64,000 bases of DNA from Deltaproteobacteria bacterium. Lineage in GTDB: Bacteria; Desulfobacterota; Binatia; UBA1149; JAJCZL01. Shown in pieces: positions 9,446 to 17,721 of this stretch (position 1 is the first letter of the stretch; each line of letters starts with the position of its first letter). The DNA lies in the NCBI GenBank assembly GCA_029262415.1, contig JAJCZL010000034.1, positions 62,001-126,000 of the forward strand, written 5' to 3'. Below the pieces are notes generated by a model. That model made no database searches. It was not told where the DNA came from and saw nothing but the letters and a program-made list of their open reading frames with translations. The position numbers were made by a program, and so were the translations under genes.

Positions 9446-10310
9446 TCTTTTCGATGAACTCGATGATCTTGCCGGCGACGTTCATTCCGGTCGCCCCCTC
9501 GATCCCTTGCAGTCCGGGAGAAGAGTTGATTTCCATGACTACGGGGCCGTGGTTGGAGCGCAGCAGGTCGACGCCGGCGACGTTCAAGCCCATGGCCTTT
9601 GCCGCGCGGGTCGCGGTCATACGTTCTTCGGGCGAGAGCCTGACCGTCGTGGCGCTTCCACCGCGGTGAAGGTTGGAGCGGAACTCACCTTCCGCGCCTT
9701 GTCTTTTCATTGCGGCGACGACTCGGTCTCCGATCACAAAGCAGCGTAGATCGGCTCCGCCGGCTTCCTTGATGAATTCTTGAACGAGAATGTTCGCGTC
9801 AAGCCCGCGGAAAGCTTCGATAACCGAGGTTGCCGCCTGATGGGTCTCTGCGAGCACCACGCCGATCCCCTGCGTCCCTTCGATCAGCTTGATCACCAAC
9901 GGCGCGCCGCCGACGATGTTAACCAGGCCCTCGATGTCTTGGGTAGAGTTGGCGAAGCCGGTTACCGGCAGGCCGATCCCGCGGCGCGCGAGCAGCTGAA
10001 GCGAACGGAGCTTGTCGCGCGACCGCGAGATCGCCTGTGATTCGTTGACCGCATAGACGCCGGTCATCTCGAACTGGCGCACGACGGCGGTGCCGTAAAA
10101 CGTCTGCGAAGCTCCGATTCGAGGAATGACGGCATCGTAGCCCTCGAGTGCCTCCCCTTGATAGATGACAGACGGCCTGTGCGAGGTGATGTTCATGTAG
10201 CAGCGCAGGTAATCGATGACGTGGACTTCGTGACCCATGGCCAGCGCGGCTTGCTTGAGGCTGTTAGTCGAGTACAGGCTCGCTTTGCGGGAGAGAATTC
10301 CTATCTTCAT
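9405..10310 (-). CDS. rimK: RimK-family alpha-L-glutamate ligase (ATP-grasp)
   Basis: ATP-grasp ligase, 301 residues, the usual RimK length. It begins [18 protein letters not shown], as in E. coli Rim[19 protein letters not shown] forms the ATP-grasp lid and lysine region, and [19 protein letters not shown] supplies the Mg-binding Glu/Asn at the C-terminus. In E. coli RimK adds glutamate residues to the C-terminus of ribosomal protein S6 and can make poly-alpha-glutamate. The start overlaps the stop of the RimB-like gene by four bases (ATGA), so the two are almost certainly translationally coupled. No LysW-type carrier gene is nearby, which argues against the LysX/ArgX branch. Confidence 0.9.
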   Translation of the reverse strand: MKIGILSRKASLYSTNSLKQAALAMGHEVHVIDYLRCYMNITSHRPSVIYQGEALEGYDAVIPRIGASQTFYGTAVVRQFEMTGVYAVNESQAISRSRDKLRSLQLLARRGIGLPVTGFANSTQDIEGLVNIVGGAPLVIKLIEGTQGIGVVLAETHQAATSVIEAFRGLDANILVQEFIKEAGGADLRCFVIGDRVVAAMKRQGAEGEFRSNLHRGGSATTVRLSPEERMTATRAAKAMGLNVAGVDLLRSNHGPVVMEINSSPGLQGIEGATGMNVAGKIIEFIEKNAKHGNTRDKVKH

Positions 10311-10789
10311 TCTGTTTTCCTTGCTGTGGGTCTACCGAGTACGAACGAACGACCGGAGTCGATCAAAGCTTTGCCGCGCACCGCCTGGCGACCGAGTAGC
10401 ATCCGGAACCCCATGTCGTCGCGCGCCGTGAGTGTCAGTTCAATGTTCCACATATGGCGTCCCAGCGCCACGCGCGTCTCAATGACCGGACGGCGGTCTA
10501 CGGTTCCGCCCGAGTTGCGCACGTTGCGGAGTTCGAGAAGGGCGGCCTCTGCGGTGACTTCGCCGCGAGACGTGCGCTGTTGGGGGTGGATGCGAAAGCG
10601 GACGTAGGGCTGGTCGTCGCGGGTGAAAAATTCGATCTTGTGTGCGTGAAGCGAGGACGAGCGTGCGCCGGTATCGACCTTGGCTTTGATGGCGTCGATG
10701 CCAAGGTCGGGGAGTGAGGCCCATTCTCGCCATCCGATCAAATCGGCGGATCGCGCCGGTCTTGCGTATTCATTTCTGATTTTATTCAT
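10307..10789 (-). CDS. rimB: RimB-like retropepsin-type aspartic protease (DUF785 family)
   Basis: Protein of 160 residues in the retropepsin-like family often labelled ATP-dependent zinc protease. The catalytic signature [13 protein letters not shown] is near residue 37, and the C-terminal [11 protein letters not shown] is also typical. [13 protein letters not shown] at the N-terminus is the standard opening of the family. In Pseudomonas, RimB is encoded beside RimK and removes the glutamate tail that RimK adds to S6. Direct coupling to rimK here supports the same ligation/removal pair. The gap to the peroxiredoxin gene upstream is about 55 bases. Confidence 0.85.
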   Translation of the reverse strand: MNKIRNEYARPARSADLIGWREWASLPDLGIDAIKAKVDTGARSSSLHAHKIEFFTRDDQPYVRFRIHPQQRTSRGEVTAEAALLELRNVRNSGGTVDRRPVIETRVALGRHMWNIELTLTARDDMGFRMLLGRQAVRGKALIDSGRSFVLGRPTARKTE

Positions 10790-10844
10790 CAGTGCTGCGG
10801 TCCACCGGTACGGGCGCGCGACGCGCGTTCAGATCGGTTGAGGC

Positions 10845-11348
10845 CTACTTTATGTATGCGAGAATCTCGTCCGCATGGGTGTTCGGGTCGACTTTCGCCG
10901 TGGCGTGCGTAATCACGCCCTGCTCGTCGATCAGGTAGCTGATGCGGCTCGCGAATCCGGAATCGCCGGCACCGTACTTGTTGCCGACTGCGAAATCGTC
11001 GTCGCAGAGTAACGGGAAGGGGAACTCGAACTTCTCGGCAAACGCGCAGTTGTCAGCAACCTCGTCGTAGCTGATGCCGAGCACCTGTACGCCGCGATCG
11101 ACGAACTCCTGGTGCCGGTCGCGAAGCTTCTTGCCCTCGAGCGTACAGCCGGGGGTGTCGGCCTTGGGGTAAAACCACAGCAGCACCTTTTTGCCGCGGT
11201 AGTCTGAAAGCCGGACCTCGTTGCCTTCATGCGTTTTGACGGTGAAGTCGGGGGCCTGGGCGCCGACTTCGAGCATCTCGGGCTTGCGCAGCATCGAAGT
11301 GACGCCGTTCTTGACGAAGCGGAGGACTTTCAGTGGGGAAACGGTCAT
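10845..11348 (-). CDS. bcp: thioredoxin-dependent peroxiredoxin, Bcp/PrxQ type
   Basis: Peroxiredoxin of 167 residues that reduces peroxides with a cysteine. The peroxidatic motif PKADTPGCTLEG is clear. In alpha2-type Bcp proteins a resolving cysteine follows five residues later; here the sequence reads CTLEGKKLRD, so it is absent. Another Cys, in VADNCAFAEKF, sits roughly where alpha3-type PrxQ enzymes keep their resolving cysteine, so it is probably an alpha3 atypical 2-Cys enzyme; a 1-Cys mechanism is the alternative. It lies 10 bases downstream of the gamma-carbonic anhydrase gene and is probably in the same operon. Confidence 0.9.
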   Translation of the reverse strand: MTVSPLKVLRFVKNGVTSMLRKPEMLEVGAQAPDFTVKTHEGNEVRLSDYRGKKVLLWFYPKADTPGCTLEGKKLRDRHQEFVDRGVQVLGISYDEVADNCAFAEKFEFPFPLLCDDDFAVGNKYGAGDSGFASRISYLIDEQGVITHATAKVDPNTHADEILAYIK

Positions 11349-11358
11349 AGGCGGGATT

Positions 11359-11922
11359 TTACTTCAGATCCTCATCGGATTGCACACGGCGGTGGGTCGC
11401 CGCCAACCACTGCTGGTACTCTTTGCCCACCCAGGTTCGATGGTCGCCGCGCGCATAGGCGGCGGCGTTGCGGTGGTAGAGCCACGCGTTGACGCGGTTG
11501 GCGCGCGAGGAGTCGACTTTTTTGATCGTTTTCGCCGGAACACCGGCGATGATTGAGCCGGGCTCAAAGACTGAATTCTCGGTGATGAACGCGCCGCCGG
11601 CCACGATCGACCCCTTACCGACTACCGCGCCGTCCATGATTGTGGCGTTGATTCCAACCAAGCAGTGATCATCGATGGTCGCGCCGTGCACGGTTGCATG
11701 GTGGGTGATCGAACAGAACTCGCCGATGCTGGTTGGGTTGTCGTAGCCGACGTGGATCATCACGAAGTCTTGGATGTTGGTCATGCGGCCGATCGACACG
11801 CTTGCACACTCGGCGCGAATTACCGCGTTGGGCCATATCGAGCACCCTTCGGCGATCTTGATGTTACCGTACATTTGAACGCCCGGCGCGATCCAAACAC
11901 TGTTGTGCACTCCTTCGTGCAT
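11359..11922 (-). CDS. gamma-carbonic anhydrase-family hexapeptide-repeat protein
   Basis: Left-handed beta-helix protein of 187 residues built from hexapeptide repeats. The metal-binding histidines characteristic of Cam/CaiE/YrdA proteins are visible in VMIHVGYDNP and ITHHATVHGATI. Such proteins bind Zn or Fe as trimers. Some are active carbonic anhydrases, while many YrdA-like members have no proven activity. The start codon lies one base from the stop of the alpha/beta hydrolase gene, so these two genes are coupled. Confidence 0.85.
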   Translation of the reverse strand: MHEGVHNSVWIAPGVQMYGNIKIAEGCSIWPNAVIRAECASVSIGRMTNIQDFVMIHVGYDNPTSIGEFCSITHHATVHGATIDDHCLVGINATIMDGAVVGKGSIVAGGAFITENSVFEPGSIIAGVPAKTIKKVDSSRANRVNAWLYHRNAAAYARGDHRTWVGKEYQQWLAATHRRVQSDEDLK

Positions 11923-11923
11923 T

Positions 11924-12817
11924 CTAAGCCCTTCTGGGAGTTCTGGGAATCGAGTGTTCCCAGTCGGCGAGCAGTGCCCGCACGGCAGCGATGAACGCGA
12001 GTGGTTGGTCGAGGATCAGATGGTGGTAGGCCTGCGGTATCTCGACAATCGGTGCGTTGCGGTCGAGCAGCTCGTACATGTAGGCACCGATCTCGGGTCC
12101 AACCAAGTCGCTGTATTCGGCGCGCAGGATGGCGACTCTGCAGCGCGTGTCGGCCAAGTACTCGTTCATCGGTTTGGGGTCACTGCGAAGGAACACGCGC
12201 GGGTCGAACTTCCACGTCCACCCGGCTTCGGTCTGCTTGAGCGAGTGGCGCGCGACGTGCTCGACGATGTAATCGTTTTCGCAGGGCTGTGGCGGCATCA
12301 AGTGGAAATGCTTTTGCGCCTCTTCGAGTGTCGGGTAGGTTTTGGGGTTGCGGAACATGCGTCCGCGCTCACCTTCTTCGCTCTCGGGTGCGGGTTTGCG
12401 CACCGGCGAGTCGACGACGATTGCACCCGCAAGTCGGTCGCCGAAAAGCGCTGCAGCAACGATCGTCACGAAGCCGCCGAGGCTGTGCCCGATGACGATC
12501 GGCGGCGCTTTGAAGCCGGCGTGCTCGGTAACAGCCATGACCTCTTCGGCCCAAATATTGCGCGGGTATTCCTCGCGGCGCCCGCTGTCGCCGTGGCCCG
12601 ACAGGTCGGGGGCGACGACGTGGTAGTCGTGGGTCAGCAACGGAGCGAGAAAACTCCACCAGTGTGCGTGGGCCGCGCCGCCGTGAACCAGTACCAGCCC
12701 GGGTTTTTCCCGGTCCCCCCAGCGGAGGTAGTGTATGGTGCAGCCGCGAACCTCGACTGCACAGTCCTCACTCGAGGCGGCCAGAGCCTCGATGAACCAT
12801 TTCGGTTTGATAGTCAT
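11924..12817 (-). CDS. alpha/beta-fold hydrolase
   Basis: Single-domain hydrolase of about 297 residues. The oxyanion region VLVHGGAAHAHWW, nucleophile elbow GHSLGG, acidic residue region EYSDLVGPE and catalytic His in QAYHHLILDQP form a complete Ser-Asp-His set. I start at MTIKPKWFIEAL (ATG 12817) because this matches the normal N-terminus of related esterase or epoxide-hydrolase-like proteins; 13 more codons upstream are open. The substrate is unknown. It leads the minus-strand run that continues through carbonic anhydrase, Bcp, RimB and RimK. Confidence 0.85.
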   Translation of the reverse strand: MTIKPKWFIEALAASSEDCAVEVRGCTIHYLRWGDREKPGLVLVHGGAAHAHWWSFLAPLLTHDYHVVAPDLSGHGDSGRREEYPRNIWAEEVMAVTEHAGFKAPPIVIGHSLGGFVTIVAAALFGDRLAGAIVVDSPVRKPAPESEEGERGRMFRNPKTYPTLEEAQKHFHLMPPQPCENDYIVEHVARHSLKQTEAGWTWKFDPRVFLRSDPKPMNEYLADTRCRVAILRAEYSDLVGPEIGAYMYELLDRNAPIVEIPQAYHHLILDQPLAFIAAVRALLADWEHSIPRTPRRA

Positions 12818-12910
12818 CGGCCCACCAGGTTGCAGGAGGGCGAGCGCTGAGTACATACCCAGGCGGGGAGCACTTGCCGAGTCAGGACTGCGTGTTAAAA
12901 CTTAAGCGAT

Positions 12911-13129
12911 ATGGTCAAGAAAGGCGTAAGCAGCGAAATCTATTCAGGGACAGTCCGGACGTTCTTCACGCGCAAGAAGGCCGACGAGTTTGCAGAGTAC
13001 GCCGCGAACCTCGGTTACCGCACAAAGACGCTCGCGGTCCCCCAGCTCGACGAACAAGGCGCAGGTTATTCGGTGACCGTGTTGCCGAAAGCGCTCCCCG
13101 ATCAGGAACCGTTCCGCAAGGGCGGCTGA
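12911..13129 (+). CDS. small conserved-looking protein, possibly SPOR-like
   Basis: Short protein of 72 residues, MVKKGVSSEIYSGTV to EPFRKGG. The pattern of a short strand, KKADEFAEYAANLGYRT helix and YSVTVLP strand resembles half of a SPOR or RNP-like fold, but I do not recognise a family. There is no signal peptide or membrane segment. Its last 28 bases overlap the convergent membrane-protein gene. Codon use is like the neighbours, which supports a real gene. Confidence 0.55.
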   Translation: MVKKGVSSEIYSGTVRTFFTRKKADEFAEYAANLGYRTKTLAVPQLDEQGAGYSVTVLPKALPDQEPFRKGG

Positions 13130-13479
13130 GATCCCCGCAGCTGGGCCACCGTTACCACCGCCATCCATCCGGCACAGATGAGCAGTCCGAGAGTTTCACG
13201 CTTGGCCTCTTCTGCCATCCACCCGCCGTCCCCGCCCGGATAGTTGGCAACGGCCAGCACAATAAACATCGGCAGCCCGAGAGGGGCCAGGAAACGGAAA
13301 TTCTGTTGTGCCGAGGACACGCACGCGAGAGTGGCGAATCCGTACAGCGCCAACCACAGCCAACGGTCCGGATCGTTGAACTGAACAAGGGTAAAAGCCG
13401 CGAATACGCAGGCCATGAATATGTTTGCCGCTCTCACCGGTTGTGCGGCCATTATAGGGGTTTCAGCCGATCGCGTCAT
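13102..13479 (-). CDS. TMEM220-like small membrane protein
   Basis: Integral membrane protein of about 125 residues with four predicted helices. The segment FTLVQFNDPDRWLWLALYG matches the VQYNDPDPxxWxxxYG signature of the transmembrane 220 family, which has no known function. ATG 13452 is an alternative start. The 3' end overlaps the convergent 72-residue protein gene. Confidence 0.7.
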   Translation of the reverse strand: MTRSAETPIMAAQPVRAANIFMACVFAAFTLVQFNDPDRWLWLALYGFATLACVSSAQQNFRFLAPLGLPMFIVLAVANYPGGDGGWMAEEAKRETLGLLICAGWMAVVTVAQLRGSQPPLRNGS

Positions 13480-13552
13480 TCATTGATGCTCCGACCTTCC
13501 TTGGCTACTGTTGCGCGGCTCATGCGAACCATTCTCGGAGGCAACAACGCCC

Positions 13553-14782
13553 ATGGCACGGATTAACGACAATTACCTCAAACTTGCCGCCGGGTACCTG
13601 TTTCCGGAGATCGGTCGGCGGGTGGCGGCTTTCCAGACCGACAATCCCGAGGTCCGGCTGATCAGGCTCGGGATCGGCGACGTGGTCCTGCCGCTGCCCA
13701 AATCGATTCGCCGCGCGATGCACCGCGCGGTCGATGAGTTGGGGACCGAAAAGCACTTTCACGGTTACGGGCCCGAGCAGGGCTACGGGTTTCTCCGCGA
13801 AGCGATCGCGGAGAACGACTTCCGCGCGCGCAGCGTCGATGTTGACGCCGACGAAGTGTTCGTCTCCGACGGATCAAAGTGTGACAGCGGCAATATCCAA
13901 GAGATTTTTCATGTCGATGCGGTGGTGGCCGTACCCGACCCGGTTTACCCGGTCTACGTTGATACCAACGTTATGGCGGGACGCACCGGGCAGCCCGACC
14001 GGCACGGCCGCTACGAGGGCATCGTTTATCTGCCTTGCACGAAGGAGAACGGATTTTTGCCGGCGCCGCCGACCCGCGAAGTGGATCTGGTCTACCTTTG
14101 TTTCCCCAACAACCCGACCGGAACCGTGGCCGGCAGAGACGCATTGGCCGGATGGGTCGACTACGCGAAGCGCAGCGGTGCGATCTTGTTGTTTGATGCC
14201 GCCTACGAGGCCTACATCACCCAGGACGGTATTCCGCATTCGATTTTTGAGATTCCCGGCGCGCGTGAGGTCGCGATCGAGTTCCGCAGTTTCTCCAAGA
14301 ACGCCGGTTTCACCGGTACGCGTTGTGCGTATGTGGTTATCCCGAAAGAACTCACCGGCCGCGCCGCGGACGCAAGCGCGACCTCGATCCACAAGCTTTG
14401 GAACCGCCGGCACACGACCAAGTTTAACGGCGCGTCTTATCCGGTACAGGCCGGAGCGGCTGCCGCGTATACCGATCAAGGCAAAAGGGAAATTCGCGAA
14501 CGTGTGGACTACTATCTCGCCAATGCCGCCATTATCCGCGCGGGCCTCATCGACCTCGGGCTGGCTGTCTACGGTGGTATCAATGCGCCGTATGTGTGGG
14601 TTGAAACCCCTGATGGGATGGGCTCGTGGGAGTTCTTCGACAAGCTTCTCAACCAAGCCCATGTAGTCGGAACACCCGGCGCGGGATTCGGTTCGTGTGG
14701 CGAGGGGTTCTTTCGGCTTTCGGCTTTCGGCAAACGCGAGGCTGTCGAAGAAGCGATTGAGCGGATCCGGACGCGGCTGTAG
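13553..14782 (+). CDS. dapL: LL-diaminopimelate aminotransferase
   Basis: PLP fold-type I aminotransferase of 409 residues that converts tetrahydrodipicolinate directly to LL-diaminopimelate for lysine and peptidoglycan synthesis. The N-terminus [19 protein letters not shown] and the phrase [16 protein letters not shown] are diagnostic for DapL. The PLP lysine lies in [12 protein letters not shown], and CFPNNPTGT is the cofactor-binding Asn/Pro motif. GGAGG ends about 11 bases before ATG 13553, which decides this start over the open frame upstream. DapL is found in plants, Chlamydiae, cyanobacteria and several deep bacterial lineages including deltaproteobacterial groups. Confidence 0.95.
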   Translation: MARINDNYLKLAAGYLFPEIGRRVAAFQTDNPEVRLIRLGIGDVVLPLPKSIRRAMHRAVDELGTEKHFHGYGPEQGYGFLREAIAENDFRARSVDVDADEVFVSDGSKCDSGNIQEIFHVDAVVAVPDPVYPVYVDTNVMAGRTGQPDRHGRYEGIVYLPCTKENGFLPAPPTREVDLVYLCFPNNPTGTVAGRDALAGWVDYAKRSGAILLFDAAYEAYITQDGIPHSIFEIPGAREVAIEFRSFSKNAGFTGTRCAYVVIPKELTGRAADASATSIHKLWNRRHTTKFNGASYPVQAGAAAAYTDQGKREIRERVDYYLANAAIIRAGLIDLGLAVYGGINAPYVWVETPDGMGSWEFFDKLLNQAHVVGTPGAGFGSCGEGFFRLSAFGKREAVEEAIERIRTRL

Positions 14783-14791
14783 CCTGCTGTT

Positions 14792-16999
14792 ATGAGTGTG
14801 CGGCCCGCGATTCACGCTAACGTTGAGGACTGCGTAGAGAACACGCTTACACGAGTCGGCAAACGCATCGGGCTGGCGATGCCGCTCGGGCTCGGCAAGC
14901 CGAACCGCATTGCCAACGAGTTCTTCCGCCGCGCACGCGCCGACCGGACGATCAAGCTGCGCATCCTGACCGGCCTGACACTTGAGCGGCCGAGGTGGAA
15001 CAACGGGCTCGAACAGCGATTCCTCGAACCGCTTGCCGCGCGGATTTTCGGGGACTACCCCGATCTTGCCTACGCGACCGCGCGTCGTGACGGTTCGTTG
15101 CCCCCGAATGTGGAGGTCGTCGAGTTCTTTTACCCGCCCGCGTCATTGCTGTCCAATGAATCGGCCCAGCAAAGCTATATCAGCGCTAACTACACCCAGG
15201 TGGTTCGCGATCTGTCCGCCTTAGGCGTCAACGTGCTCGGACAACTCGTTGCGCCTCATCCGGACGGAGAGGCGCGCTACAGCCTGAGCTGCAACACCGA
15301 CTTGTCGCTCGACCTGCTCGATCGGCTCGATGCCGGGCGCGCAGCCGGCGGTCACATCGCGTTCTTGGGTGAAGTGAATCGGAACTTGCCGTACATGGGC
15401 GGAGAGGCTGAGGTCGAAGCCGCACGCTTCGACGGGCTGGTCGAGTCGCAGCGTTATACGTTCGACCTTTACGGACCGCCGAACCCGGCGGTATCGACCG
15501 CTGACTACATGATCGCTATGCACGCCGCGTGTCTGATCAAGGACGGCGGGACCCTACAGCTCGGCATCGGCGCGATGGCTGATGCGGTGACCTATGCGCT
15601 GCAACTGCGGCACCAGGAGAACGAGGTGTTCCGCAAGATCGTTGGTGCGGCCGATCTCGTCGATCCACGGCGCGCTCCGGTCGCAGACTGGGGTGGACTC
15701 GAACCGTTTGAGCAGGGCCTCTATGCATCGACCGAAATGTTGGTAGCCGGTTACCTCGAGTTGTATCGTAGCGGGATCCTCAAGCGTGCGGTGTACGACG
15801 ACGCCGGAATACAAAGCGCCGTCGACGCGCGCGGCGGCGGCGAGTACGTCGATCGTGCGCTCCTCGAGTCGTTGCTCGAGTCCGGCGCAGTTGCGGAAAA
15901 GCTCGATGCGGAGGGCTTTTCGCTACTGGTGCGGTCCGGAGTATTTCGCGATGGGCTCGAATTCCGCGAGGGCCGTATTCGCACCCCCGATGCCCGCGTG
16001 GTTCCGATCGACATGAGCGAGATACGATCGCTCGACGAAGTCGAAAAGCACTGTCTCGGAACCACGCTGCGGGGAGGGGTGATTGCGCATGCGGGATTCT
16101 TCTTGGGGCCGCGTGCCTTCTACGATGCGCTTTCAGGGATGGATGTCGCAGAGCGCGACCTTTTCCGCATGACGCGTATTTCTTTCGTGAACCAACTCTA
16201 CGGAGACGAGTTACTCAAACGCGCGCAACGCCGTCACGCGCGCTTCCTCAACACCGGACTGATGGCGACTGCGACCGGTGCCATCGTCTCCGACGGTCTC
16301 GAGGATGGCCGCGTGCTCAGTGGTGTCGGCGGCCAATACAATTTCGTGGCGATGGCGCACGCGCTCGAAGATGCGCGTTCGATCTTGATGATTCGTGCAG
16401 TACGGATGAGCGATGGCGATGCCGTCTCGAACGTCGTTTGGAACTACGGGCACACGACGATTCCCCGCCACCTGCGCGACATCGTGGTGACTGAGTACGG
16501 AATCGCCGACCTACGTGGCAAGCGTGACGATGCGGTGATCGATCAGATGATTTCAATCGCCGACTCGCGCTTTCAAGATGAACTTGTCAAGCGGGCCATA
16601 CGCGCGCACAAACTTCCCAAGAGCTACCGAATCCCAGACCGCTACCGCAACAATAACCCCGAACGGCTCGAGACTTTGCTGTCGCCCTACCGCAACTTGG
16701 GCACCACTGTTACGCCGGGTAAACCGGGCAAGCCTAAAATGTTCGCGCGGTTCCCCTACGGGACCGACTACACCGACGAAGAAATCGTCTTAGGTGCTGC
16801 GCTCAAGGCGCTGTCGGCGAAGCTCGACACTCGTGAGTTCTCATTCACCGATCTGAGTAAGCTTGGGTCGTTGGTTTCTGCACCGAAGTCGGCGGCACCT
16901 TATCTCGAGCGTCTCGGCCTTGAAGACCCGCAGACAATCTCCGAGACGATCATGCAAAAGGCTGCGTTGTTCGGCCTCGAACTGATCGACGCGATCTGA
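14792..16999 (+). CDS. acetyl-CoA hydrolase/transferase family protein, long form
   Basis: CoA-transferase fold protein of 735 residues, longer than the common 430-510 residue Cat1/Ach1 or 4-hydroxybutyrate CoA-transferase type. The C-terminal catalytic domain is recognisable from DIVVTEYGIADLRGKRDDA and the following helix. The N-terminal half contains IGLAMPLGLGKPNRIANEF and LIKDGGTLQLGIGAMADA, typical of the substrate/CoA domain. About 120 further residues after the canonical end (from about residue 610) are unassigned. It is separated from dapL by nine bases and may share its transcript. The preferred acyl group is unknown. Confidence 0.88.
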   Translation: MSVRPAIHANVEDCVENTLTRVGKRIGLAMPLGLGKPNRIANEFFRRARADRTIKLRILTGLTLERPRWNNGLEQRFLEPLAARIFGDYPDLAYATARRDGSLPPNVEVVEFFYPPASLLSNESAQQSYISANYTQVVRDLSALGVNVLGQLVAPHPDGEARYSLSCNTDLSLDLLDRLDAGRAAGGHIAFLGEVNRNLPYMGGEAEVEAARFDGLVESQRYTFDLYGPPNPAVSTADYMIAMHAACLIKDGGTLQLGIGAMADAVTYALQLRHQENEVFRKIVGAADLVDPRRAPVADWGGLEPFEQGLYASTEMLVAGYLELYRSGILKRAVYDDAGIQSAVDARGGGEYVDRALLESLLESGAVAEKLDAEGFSLLVRSGVFRDGLEFREGRIRTPDARVVPIDMSEIRSLDEVEKHCLGTTLRGGVIAHAGFFLGPRAFYDALSGMDVAERDLFRMTRISFVNQLYGDELLKRAQRRHARFLNTGLMATATGAIVSDGLEDGRVLSGVGGQYNFVAMAHALEDARSILMIRAVRMSDGDAVSNVVWNYGHTTIPRHLRDIVVTEYGIADLRGKRDDAVIDQMISIADSRFQDELVKRAIRAHKLPKSYRIPDRYRNNNPERLETLLSPYRNLGTTVTPGKPGKPKMFARFPYGTDYTDEEIVLGAALKALSAKLDTREFSFTDLSKLGSLVSAPKSAAPYLERLGLEDPQTISETIMQKAALFGLELIDAI

Positions 17000-17075
17000 C
17001 GAGAATATTCCGGTCGAGGTCGTTTTTTGTGTGTTTTGTCTGTGGCACCTGCTCCGGGGTGGGTATGGTAGCAGT

Positions 17076-17528
17076 GTGCGAAGGCGAGATTCGAGAGCGT
17101 TCCGTTTGCTGTTCGCTGCCGTGTTAGCGTGTTTCTTGCCGGCCTGTGGCGGGAGCGGTGACAGGATCACCGTGCATTTCGGTCTGCTCGGCAGTGGCGG
17201 AACCTGCTCTGCCTTGACGATCCGGGTCGATACGCTCGATCTGTTCCTGACCGGGACTGATCTAAGCGACGCTACGTGCGTGCCGGACACGGTTTTCCTC
17301 GCGACCTGTGTCTTTGACCAGAGTCTCAGCCCAACCGGCAAGCTTGACGTGTCTTTCTCCGGGCCGAATTGCGTAATTCCCGACATTTCCAACCTCTTTA
17401 CTTGTAGTTTGACCGGGTCGCTGGGCGACGTTCAGAGCGAATCGCGACTCACCCAACACGACTGCGGTGCGGGCGCACCCACGCTTTGCGTGGACGATTC
17501 TCCCTGCGTCACAGGCGTAGTTTTCTAG
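17076..17528 (+). CDS. hypothetical Cys-containing lipoprotein
   Basis: About 150 residues starting at GTG 17076 (VRRRDSRAFRLLF). The hydrophobic segment ends in FLPACGGSG, a good lipobox. The mature part has eight or more cysteines spread through short beta-rich segments, such as GGTCSALTIRV and CGAGAPTLC, which suggests a disulfide-stabilised exported protein. I do not recognise a family. The frame continues 45 bases further upstream, but that extension would put charged sequence ahead of the signal. It precedes the giant Cys-repeat protein, also exported. Confidence 0.6.
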   Translation: MRRRDSRAFRLLFAAVLACFLPACGGSGDRITVHFGLLGSGGTCSALTIRVDTLDLFLTGTDLSDATCVPDTVFLATCVFDQSLSPTGKLDVSFSGPNCVIPDISNLFTCSLTGSLGDVQSESRLTQHDCGAGAPTLCVDDSPCVTGVVF

Positions 17529-17721
17529 ACCTGACCGTGCTTTCCTCGCAGACGCCACGGCATCTGCGTTGCCCGGTGTCGTCGAATCCTACCCAGCAAG
17601 AAACTTCCGCGGTGCGCTATTCGCGTCGATACAATGGTGGGCAAGTTCCGTGCTCTCGCGCATGGGGGGCGCTACGCCCTTCACGCTGTTGGAGTAGCGC
17701 GATGACCGAGGAGTTAGGTGG

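Noticed and set aside
9405-10310. LysX/ArgX amino-group-carrier pathway for the ATP-grasp ligase
   Set aside because: No LysW-like carrier gene with EDWGE ending is nearby; the RimB neighbour supports RimK.
11903-12850. 315-codon plus-strand frame opposite the alpha/beta hydrolase
   Set aside because: The minus-strand frame contains the full GHSLGG catalytic set; the plus frame has no recognisable domain.
13874-14815. antisense frame opposite dapL
   Set aside because: DapL is unmistakable on the plus strand, and the antisense protein has no motif or ribosome-binding site.
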